Shown here: positions 1 through 5,220 of the stretch, one piece after another
Position numbering within the stretch: the first letter of the stretch is position 1
Layout of the letters: every line of letters begins with the position of its first letter
Origin: Acetobacteraceae bacterium
GTDB lineage: Bacteria > Pseudomonadota > Alphaproteobacteria > Acetobacterales > Acetobacteraceae
NCBI GenBank assembly: GCA_003506895.1
Contig: DNXO01000084.1
Location: 146,951-154,185, forward strand
Direction: 5' to 3'
DNA: 7,235 bases
Notes under the pieces: model-generated
Told to the model about the DNA's origin: nothing
Seen by the model: the letters and a program-made list of their open reading frames with translations, nothing else
The model's database searches: none
Program-made: the position numbers and the translations under genes

Positions 1-2
1 AT

Positions 3-20
3 GGCGGGCCTTCGCCCGCC
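3..20. terminator. GC-rich perfect hairpin, possible terminator remnant
   Basis: GGCGGGC and GCCCGCC form a perfect 7-bp stem around a 4-base loop (CTTC). No T-run follows on the + strand. On the - strand the tail would lie outside the window, so a terminator for a gene on either side cannot be confirmed. It may close the gene to the left or simply separate transcription units. Confidence 0.3.
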
Positions 21-31
21 ACGACGGTAGC

Positions 32-60
32 GGCGATGAAACGGTCACGGCGTCATCGCC
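32..60 (+). repeat. Inverted repeat abutting the first start codon
   Basis: GGCGATGA (32-39) and TCATCGCC (53-60) are a perfect 8-bp inverted repeat with a 13-base centre. The right arm ends exactly one base before the ATG at 61. The repeat covers the place where a Shine-Dalgarno site should be, and none is visible there. It could be an operator half-site pair, or an RNA hairpin in the leader that affects initiation. Its role is inferred only from its position. Confidence 0.4.
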
Positions 61-846
61 ATGATCATTACGTTCATCGCGGCCACCCTTCTGCTGTCCT
101 TCATCATGGCCGGTGGCTGGGCAGTCCAGCGTGCGACCGGCAACTCCGGCTGGGTCGATGTCGTCTGGTCCTTCGGCTTGGGCATCGCCGGTCTGGTCCT
201 GGCGCTTGTCCCGGGGCCGATCACCGGACGGCAGATCCTCGTGGCTGTGATGATCGCCGCATGGTCGCTCCGCCTCGGCCTGCATATCGCCCAGCGATCC
301 ATGTCCGGTCCCGAGGACGCCCGCTACGCCGCCCTCCGTCAGGAATGGGGCGCCAACTTCCAGGTCCGCCTGTTCCTCTTCCTGCAAATCCAAGCCGCCG
401 CCGCCGCGCTGCTCGGTCTGTCGATCATGCTCGCCGCCCACAATCCCGCCCCGTTCCCGCGCGTGCTGGACTTCTGCGGCATCGCCATCTTGATCATTGC
501 CGTCGCCGGTGAGGGCATTGCCGACGAACAGCTCCGCCGGTTCAAGAAGAACCCCGTCAACAAGGGCCGGGTCTGCGACGCGGGCCTGTGGGCGTGGTCC
601 CGCCACCCCAACTACTTCTTCGAGTGGTTCGGCTGGATCGCCTACGCCCTGATCGCGATCGGCGACTGGGGGTGGGGCTGGGTCGCGCTGTCCGGTCCAG
701 CCTTCATGTACTGGCTATTGGTTCATGTGTCCGGCATCCCGTTGCTGGAACAGCAAATGCTCAAATCGCGCGGCGATGCCTTCCGAGCGTACCAGCGCCG
801 CGTCAGTGCCTTTTTCCCCCTACCTCCCAAGGATGAGACGCCATGA
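61..846 (+). CDS. DUF1295 membrane protein (steroid 5-alpha-reductase-like)
   Basis: A 261-residue polytopic inner-membrane protein of the DUF1295 family, which shares the C-terminal fold of 5-alpha-steroid reductases and of isoprenylcysteine methyltransferases. Visible family signatures are WVDVVW at 31-36, an ED pair at 85-86, GIADEQLRRFKK at 152-163, SRHPNYFFEW at 180-189 (the likely NADPH-binding signature), and SGIPLLE at 224-230 followed by the RAYQRRVSAFFP tail. Hydrophobic segments lie near 2-24, 33-52, 58-76, 105-125, 134-150 and 190-225. The length is normal for the family. The ATG at 61 is the only sensible in-frame start, since no upstream in-frame start exists and the distance to the WVDVVW motif is typical. 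No clear Shine-Dalgarno site precedes it. The stop overlaps the next start as ATGA, so translation is probably coupled to the methyltransferase. A reductase role on an unsaturated lipid or isoprenoid is inferred; the substrate is unknown. Confidence 0.9.
   Translation: MIITFIAATLLLSFIMAGGWAVQRATGNSGWVDVVWSFGLGIAGLVLALVPGPITGRQILVAVMIAAWSLRLGLHIAQRSMSGPEDARYAALRQEWGANFQVRLFLFLQIQAAAAALLGLSIMLAAHNPAPFPRVLDFCGIAILIIAVAGEGIADEQLRRFKKNPVNKGRVCDAGLWAWSRHPNYFFEWFGWIAYALIAIGDWGWGWVALSGPAFMYWLLVHVSGIPLLEQQMLKSRGDAFRAYQRRVSAFFPLPPKDETP
829..833 (+). promoter_or_regulatory. Ribosome binding site for the methyltransferase
   Basis: AAGGA lies nine bases before the ATG at 843, inside the 3' end of the DUF1295 gene. 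It supports the overlapping ATGA start of the methyltransferase. Confidence 0.6.
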
Positions 847-1868
847 GCCTCGTCACAGTCGCGACCAACGTCATCGAACGTGTCCCATTCCCCGACGCGG
901 TGACCAACGCCGGAATCTCGTTCCTGGTGGACCGCACGCGGCGCAAACTCGCCCGCGAAGGCGGTGCGTCCGATGTCGATTTCGCCCGGCTAATGGCTCG
1001 ACATCCGATTGCCGTGCGCCCCGACGCCGCCAACGCCCAGCACTACGAAGTCAAATCCGAATTCTTTGGCCTGGTGCTCGGCCCGAGCCGGAAATACTCG
1101 TGCTGCTTTTACCAGGGCAACGAAACCCTGGCCCAGGCCGAGGAACTTGCGCTGGCCGAAACCGCCGCCCATGCCGGCCTGCAAGACCGGCAGGACATCC
1201 TGGAACTCGGCTGCGGCTGGGGTTCGCTGAGCCTTTGGATGGCCGAACACTATCCCAACGCCCGCATTACCGCAGTGTCCAACTCGCACGGCCAGCGCGC
1301 GTATATCGAGGCCCGGGCCGCCGAGCGGGGTTTCTCCAATCTACGCATCATCACCGCCGACATGAACGACTTCGCGATCGGAGATACCTTCGACCGCGTC
1401 GTCTCGGTGGAGATGTTCGAGCACATGACCAACTGGCAGTCGTTGTTGGGGCGAATCCACGGCTGGCTGCGCCCTGATGGCCGGCTGTTCCTGCACGTGT
1501 TCAGCCACCATTCCGCGCCATATCTGTTCGATATCGCGGACAAGGAGGACTGGATCGCCCAGCACTTCTTCACCGGTGGCATCATGCCCAGCCATGGCCT
1601 GATCCATCATGTCGCCGACACGTTCGAGGTTGAAGCCGACTGGCGCTGGAACGGCGAGCACTACGCCCGAACCGCCCGCGACTGGCTGTCTAACTTCGAC
1701 CGCAACGAACCCGCCGTCACGGACGTCCTGCACCAGGTTTACGGTGCCGACGCCGGACTATGGAAACGCCGCTGGCGCCTGTTCTTCCTGGCCACCGCCG
1801 GATTGTTCGGCCATGCCGGGGGTTCCGAGTGGGGTGTCAGCCACTACCGTCTGCGGCCGAGGGCGTGA
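843..1868 (+). CDS. SAM-dependent methyltransferase, CFA synthase superfamily, coclaurine N-methyltransferase-like
   Basis: 341 residues, class I SAM methyltransferase. An N-terminal helical part (about 1-65) precedes YEVKSEFF (68-75), YSCCFYQGNETLAQAE (85-100), the SAM-binding motif ELGCGWGSLS (121-130), SVEMFEHM (188-195), FLHVFSH (216-222), DWIAQHFFTGG (236-246) and HYARTARDW (273-281). By alignment from memory with E. coli Cfa (C139, E239, H266, Y317), the active-site and bicarbonate residues map to C87, E193, H218 and Y274, so the enzyme looks intact. The signatures SVEMFEH, HFFTGGIMPS, GEHYARTARDWL and EWGVSHY resemble plant coclaurine N-methyltransferases more than classical CFA synthases, which have Gly where E190 stands. 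The length also fits that branch (about 350) better than E. coli Cfa (382). The protein is probably cytosolic or membrane-peripheral. The acceptor could be an unsaturated acyl chain (cyclopropane or methylated product) or an amine. Coupling to the DUF1295 reductase-like gene favours a lipid, but this is inference. Confidence 0.9.
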   Translation: MSLVTVATNVIERVPFPDAVTNAGISFLVDRTRRKLAREGGASDVDFARLMARHPIAVRPDAANAQHYEVKSEFFGLVLGPSRKYSCCFYQGNETLAQAEELALAETAAHAGLQDRQDILELGCGWGSLSLWMAEHYPNARITAVSNSHGQRAYIEARAAERGFSNLRIITADMNDFAIGDTFDRVVSVEMFEHMTNWQSLLGRIHGWLRPDGRLFLHVFSHHSAPYLFDIADKEDWIAQHFFTGGIMPSHGLIHHVADTFEVEADWRWNGEHYARTARDWLSNFDRNEPAVTDVLHQVYGADAGLWKRRWRLFFLATAGLFGHAGGSEWGVSHYRLRPRA

Positions 1869-1890
1869 TCCGCCGTCGGACGGCCTGACC

Positions 1891-2445
1891 ATGTTCCGCT
1901 GGCTGCGAGCCTATACCCACTCCGACGACCCGCATGTCGCGGCCTGCAACACCATCGCCATGGTTATCGCCTGGAACCAGCCCTACTACCCTCTTTACCT
2001 CCTGTGGATCGTTGGCCGGGATGCCTGGGTAGGCATTCCGGACGCCTTCTCCGGAGTTCTGTTCTTCGCGGTCCCCGCCATCGCCCGCCGCTTCCCGCTG
2101 CTGGGGCGGATTGCCATGGTGGTGTTCTCGGTCGCCAATGTCGTCTTCTGCTCGATGATGCTGGGTGAGGCCGCGGGCGTGCAACTGCTCTACATTCCTT
2201 GCGGCATGCTGGCGGCAATACTGTTCACCTGGCGGGAGCGCTCCGTCATGCTGGCGATGACCGCCCTGCCGCTGGTGGCCTGGTATTTCACCAGAACCCG
2301 CCTCGACATTCCTCCGATCCGCTTCACGCCCGAGGCCTATGCGTCGCTGTTCACCCTGAACGCGGTCAGTGCTGGTGCGCTGATGGTGTTCTTCGGCTGG
2401 TTGCTGGCCGGAATTAACCGAGCGGTGGAGGAACGGGGGCGTTAG
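1891..2445 (+). CDS. Small polytopic membrane protein, sensor-input-like, unknown function
   Basis: 184 residues, starting at ATG 1891, 22 bases after the methyltransferase stop. The reading frame is open further upstream, but the product begins sensibly here with a short charged N-terminus (MFRWLRAYTHSDDPH) before the first helix. Predicted membrane segments lie near 19-42, 49-63, 71-91, 96-112, 117-134 and 150-174. The arrangement of a GEAAGVQLLYIP segment, a WRER loop (114-117) and an ALPLVAWYF helix recalls the six-helix input domains fused to bacterial cyclases and histidine kinases. Here the protein stops about ten residues after the last helix (RAVEERGR), so no output domain follows. 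It may be a complete small membrane protein, a partner of the two upstream enzymes, or the remains of a truncated sensor. No strong Shine-Dalgarno site is seen, so expression probably depends on the upstream genes. I do not recognise a specific family. Confidence 0.75.
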   Translation: MFRWLRAYTHSDDPHVAACNTIAMVIAWNQPYYPLYLLWIVGRDAWVGIPDAFSGVLFFAVPAIARRFPLLGRIAMVVFSVANVVFCSMMLGEAAGVQLLYIPCGMLAAILFTWRERSVMLAMTALPLVAWYFTRTRLDIPPIRFTPEAYASLFTLNAVSAGALMVFFGWLLAGINRAVEERGR

Positions 2446-2476
2446 GCTTGCCGCCGGAACAATTCGCCCAACTGAA

Positions 2477-3772
2477 CTACGATCCGTTCCCCAACCGCAA
2501 CGCGATGCTGCGGGCATGGGCCTGCAGGCCCTCGGCTTCGGCCAGGGCGACACCGGCCGGCCCAATCCGCTCCAGACCCTCGCGGGTCGCCGACACGAAC
2601 GTTGTCCGTTTTAGAAAGTCGAAGACGGAAAGACCGGAGGCAAACCGAGCGGTTCGCCCGGTCGGGAGAACGTGGTTGGGGCCGGCGACGTAGTCACCGA
2701 TGGCCTCGGGACAGAATGCACCGAGGAACACCGCACCAGCATGACGGATCCGGGCGAACACGGAATCCGGGTCGCGCAACATCAATTGCAGATGCTCGGG
2801 CGCGAGGCGGTTAACCAGTGCCACGGCCTGCTCCCAGTTCTCCACCAAGATCACGGCGCCATGTTCCCGCCAGCTCGCCGTCGCGATCGCCTGCCGGGGC
2901 AGGGTGGGGAGTTCAGCGAGAACGGCCGCCTCCACCGCATCGGCGAACGCGGCATTGTCGGTGATCAGGATCGACTGCGCCGCCTCGTCATGTTCGGCTT
3001 GGGCCAGCAGATCGACCGCGATCCGGCGCGGGTCGTTGTTCGCGTCGGCCAGCACGACGACCTCCGACGGGCCGGCGATGTTGTCGATGCCGACGCGGCC
3101 GAACACCTGACGCTTGGCCTCGGCGACATAGGCGTTGCCCGGTCCGACGATGCGGTCCACCGGCGCGATGGTCGCGGTGCCGTAGGCCAGGGCGGCCACA
3201 GCCTGCGCCCCGCCGATCCGGTAAATCTCCGTCACCCCCGCTCGGCGGGCGGCAGCGAGGACCAGGGGATTCAGGATGCCATCGGGCGTTGGGACGCACA
3301 TCGCGATCCGCGACACGCCGGCGGCCGTGGCTGGAATCGCGTTCATCAGCACCGACGACGGATACGCCGCCTTGCCGCCCGGCACGTACAGCCCGACCGC
3401 ATCCAGCGCGTTCCAGCGCATCCCCATGGTGATTCCGGCGTCGTCCGTCATCCGCAGGTCTTGCGGTAACTGGGCGCGGTGGAAAGCCTCGATCCGCGTG
3501 GCGGCGAGATCCAGGGCTGCGGCCAGCTCAGGGGGGATCGAGGCGGTGGCTGCGTCTATCTCGGCGGCGGAGATGCGCAGCCGGTCGGCGGTCACCGTCT
3601 GGCGGTCGAACCGGGTGGTGAAGTCGATGACCGCCGCGTCGCCATGCGCTCGGACGGCGGCGATGATGTCGGCGACGGCGCGATCGACCGTTTCGGTCGT
3701 TTCGCGCGCCTGGGACAGCAGGGCGGTGAACCGGGCTTCGAAGTCGGGTTCGGTGATGGACAGACGGATCAT
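2477..3772 (-). CDS. hisD: Histidinol dehydrogenase
   Basis: HisD (EC 1.1.1.23) oxidises L-histidinol to L-histidine in two NAD-dependent steps, the last of histidine biosynthesis, in the cytosol as a zinc homodimer. It is full length at 431 residues. Family signatures are YVPGGKAAYPSSVLMNAIPA (129-148), GPGNAYVAEAKRQVFG (210-225), GPSEVVVLAD (234-243) and GAFCPEAIGDYVAGPNHVLP (351-370). The residues matching the E. coli zinc ligands are Q258, H261, D360 and H419, and the catalytic pair is E326-H327 in LAPEHLQL. All are present, so the enzyme should be active. The ATG at 3772 lies five bases after the hisG stop, with only weak Shine-Dalgarno-like sequence, which suggests translational coupling. 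The gene converges on the + strand operon, with 31 bases between stop codons and no clear terminator. Confidence 0.98.
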   Translation of the reverse strand: MIRLSITEPDFEARFTALLSQARETTETVDRAVADIIAAVRAHGDAAVIDFTTRFDRQTVTADRLRISAAEIDAATASIPPELAAALDLAATRIEAFHRAQLPQDLRMTDDAGITMGMRWNALDAVGLYVPGGKAAYPSSVLMNAIPATAAGVSRIAMCVPTPDGILNPLVLAAARRAGVTEIYRIGGAQAVAALAYGTATIAPVDRIVGPGNAYVAEAKRQVFGRVGIDNIAGPSEVVVLADANNDPRRIAVDLLAQAEHDEAAQSILITDNAAFADAVEAAVLAELPTLPRQAIATASWREHGAVILVENWEQAVALVNRLAPEHLQLMLRDPDSVFARIRHAGAVFLGAFCPEAIGDYVAGPNHVLPTGRTARFASGLSVFDFLKRTTFVSATREGLERIGPAGVALAEAEGLQAHARSIALRLGNGS

Positions 3773-3777
3773 GGAGC

Positions 3778-4470
3778 CTAATGTCCCATCGCTGTGCGGA
3801 ACCGTGCGATCCAGGCCCCAACCGCCTCGGGCTGGGTTTTTAGGGCGGTGCGGTTGACGATCAGGCGGCTGGTGACCGGCGCGATGACCTCGGTTTCCAC
3901 CAGCCCGTTGGCCTTCAGGGTGGACCCGGTCTGCACCAGGTCAACGATCACGCGGCACAGGCCCAGGCCGGGGGCGAGTTCCATGGCGCCGTTCAGGTGC
4001 ACCACCTCGGCATGGATGCCGCGGCTGGCATAATGCCGGCGGGCAATATTGGGGTATTTGGAGGCGACGCGGATCTGGCTCCAGCGTGAGGTGTCGTCCA
4101 TCCCCGCGGTTTCCTTGGGTTCGGCCACCGAGACGCGGCATTTGCCGATGCCCAGGTCCAGGGGGGCGTAAACCTCGGGGTAGTCGAACTCCATCAGCAC
4201 GTCGGCGCCGCAGATACCGATATGCGCCGCGCCGAAGGCGACGAAGGTGGCGACGTCGAATGGGCGGACGCGGACCACGTCCAGCATCGGGTCCTCGGTT
4301 TCGAATCGCAGCCGGCGGCTGTCCTCATCGGCGTAGTCCGGCGAGGGCACGATGCCGGCGCGCGCGAGCAGGGGGCCGCATTCGGACAGGATGCGTCCCT
4401 TGGGCAGCGCCAGAATCAGCGGCGTCGTGACGTCCGGCCCTAACGAGGCAGGGGAAAACGGGGCGGTCAT
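3778..4470 (-). CDS. hisG: ATP phosphoribosyltransferase catalytic subunit, short form
   Basis: HisG (EC 2.4.2.17) joins ATP and PRPP to give phosphoribosyl-ATP, the first committed and usually feedback-controlled step of histidine synthesis. At 230 residues it is the short form (HisGS), which lacks the C-terminal ACT-like regulatory domain of the roughly 300-residue long form. The short form works in an octamer with HisZ, a histidyl-tRNA-synthetase-like protein not present in this window. Signatures are LALPKGRIL (20-28), VVRVRPFDVATFVAFGAAHIG (65-85), GADVLMEF (88-95) and the PRPP loop VIVDLVQTGSTLKANGL (174-190). About 18 residues precede the LALPKGR core, slightly longer than many homologues. 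The start at 4470 is supported by a GGAG five bases upstream. hisD follows after five bases, so the two form an operon. Confidence 0.97.
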   Translation of the reverse strand: MTAPFSPASLGPDVTTPLILALPKGRILSECGPLLARAGIVPSPDYADEDSRRLRFETEDPMLDVVRVRPFDVATFVAFGAAHIGICGADVLMEFDYPEVYAPLDLGIGKCRVSVAEPKETAGMDDTSRWSQIRVASKYPNIARRHYASRGIHAEVVHLNGAMELAPGLGLCRVIVDLVQTGSTLKANGLVETEVIAPVTSRLIVNRTALKTQPEAVGAWIARFRTAMGH

Positions 4471-4475
4471 GAAGG

Positions 4476-4479
4476 CTCC
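4476..4479 (-). promoter_or_regulatory. Ribosome binding site for hisG
   Basis: On the - strand, GGAG lies five bases before the ATG at 4470. It supports the chosen hisG start and its N-terminal extension. Confidence 0.55.
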
Positions 4480-4533
4480 GGCATACAGGTGCCCGGGCGT
4501 TTACCTTACCCGGACCGAGATCGGAAGCCTGCC

Positions 4534-4556
4534 CCGTGTAACCCTGGGTTGCGCGG
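4534..4556 (+). repeat. Inverted repeat / potential RNA hairpin upstream of hisG
   Basis: A 10-bp stem with a 3-base loop, centred on AACCCTGGGTT (4540-4550). As RNA it pairs best on the + strand, where two positions are G-U pairs; on the - strand the same positions are A-C mismatches. The core is also an 11-base palindrome that could bind a dimeric regulator about 70 bases upstream of the hisG start. No T-run follows. Confidence 0.35.
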
Positions 4557-4708
4557 TTGTGCGACAGGCTCTTCCGCCAGCAGGTGTTGGCAGACTCCGT
4601 GCGGGCATTCGTCCGGAAGCAGGCGGCGCAGGTCGCGATCACCTCGTTGGTGAAAGTCCAATCGGCGCAATGGTCGGTTCGGCCCAGTAGCCGGCAGGCG
4701 GTTGGATC

Positions 4709-4720
4709 GGGCAAGTGCCC
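4709..4720. repeat. Short palindrome GGGCAAGTGCCC
   Basis: A perfect 5-bp inverted repeat around AG, 45 bases downstream of the NTF2-like gene's stop on the - strand. It could be part of a weak terminator or an operator. No T-run follows on the - strand, so the terminator reading is weak. Confidence 0.25.
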
Positions 4721-4764
4721 AATTGCTCACTCCCGATACCCTTTATCCTGATGTCCACGGGGGT

Positions 4765-5220
4765 TTACCGCGCCTTGACCGGCCGGTTCCCGTGACTGGC
4801 CTGCGGTACGCCTCGGTTCAGCGACAAGTGCGAGTGCACGCCCAGCCACCCGTTGCCCGACCGGTGAAACACGATCGTTGCCCGTCCCGGCCGATCGAAC
4901 GGTGAACCGTCCGGGTTGAACCCGGTGCTGGTCCAAGGGGCGATCACCACCGCCAAACTTTTGTCGTCCGACACCAGAACATGGGTTTCGTCGATCGTGA
5001 AACGAAAATCGTCCGTTTTCGGCCACACATTATCCCATTGGGTGTTTACCCACGCTTCCAGGCTGGGCAGCACGTCCTTGTGCGTGCCGAAGGCCAGGAT
5101 GTTCGGATGGAACAGCGGCCGAGCGGAGGCATAATCCACGGCGCGGACATGGGCGGAAAATCCTTCCAGCCAGGCGATGAACCAGGCTTTTGTCTCGTTG
5201 TCTGCCTCGGGGAGGTTCAT
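4765..5220 (-). CDS. NTF2-like / SnoaL-type domain protein
   Basis: A 151-residue soluble protein with the cone-shaped NTF2/SnoaL-like fold, probably of the nuclear transport factor 2 or SnoaL_3 group. The helix-rich N-terminus (about 10-35), the FHPNILAFGTHKDVLPSLEAW stretch (37-57), the central strands VLVSDDKSLAVVIAPW (81-96) and the closing GWLGVHSHLSL (124-134) are typical. Such domains serve as small-molecule isomerases, hydrolases or binding pockets, and the sequence alone does not decide which. The start at 5220 is chosen because AGGAGG lies seven bases upstream and the ATG overlaps the transporter stop as ATGA. A longer in-frame start at 5271 would extend 51 bases into the transporter gene and has no such support. 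The basic C-terminal tail (RPVKAR) is unremarkable. Translational coupling implies that it acts with the MFS transporter, perhaps on the transported compound. Confidence 0.88.
   Translation of the reverse strand: MNLPEADNETKAWFIAWLEGFSAHVRAVDYASARPLFHPNILAFGTHKDVLPSLEAWVNTQWDNVWPKTDDFRFTIDETHVLVSDDKSLAVVIAPWTSTGFNPDGSPFDRPGRATIVFHRSGNGWLGVHSHLSLNRGVPQASHGNRPVKAR

Larger units (their letters stand above)
4471..4764. other. 294-base gap upstream of hisG without a convincing gene
   Basis: This gap between the NTF2-like gene and hisG should contain the hisGD promoter and any terminator of the transporter unit. I found no strong -35/-10 pair on the - strand and no canonical terminator with a T-run. 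Several short open frames cross it on both strands but lack a ribosome binding site or recognisable protein. There is no run of histidine codons that would suggest an attenuator leader peptide. Two inverted repeats, at 4534-4556 and 4709-4720, are the only visible structure. Confidence 0.6.

Noticed and set aside
1..60. Possible - strand promoter with TACCGT, resembling the MFS promoter, leading out of the window
   Set aside because: TACCGT is present on the - strand, but the nearest ATGACG is 21 bases away, too far for a standard spacer, and the downstream gene is not visible.
36..512. 158-residue open frame on + from ATG 36
   Set aside because: It overlaps the clear DUF1295 gene out of frame and has an arginine/proline-rich composition typical of a GC-rich shadow frame.
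725..1477. 250-residue open frame on +
   Set aside because: Shadow frame of the methyltransferase gene; no family motifs and Arg/Pro/His-rich.
1609..1890. Longer N-terminus for the small membrane protein
   Set aside because: It would overlap the methyltransferase by about 260 bases with low-complexity sequence; the natural start is ATG 1891.
1837..2565. 242-residue antisense open frame on -
   Set aside because: Shadow of the membrane-protein gene; rich in Arg, Gly and His and without recognisable domains.
2672..3469. 265-residue open frame opposite hisD
   Set aside because: A long antisense frame is expected opposite a GC-rich gene; hisD is certain and this product has no motif.
4325..4714. 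129-residue - strand frame overlapping the hisG start, with several cysteines
   Set aside because: Half of it is out-of-frame hisG, and the remainder has no ribosome binding site or recognisable fold.
4471..4764. Histidine leader peptide / attenuator before hisG
   Set aside because: No run of CAT/CAC codons and no terminator with a T-run in the hisG direction.
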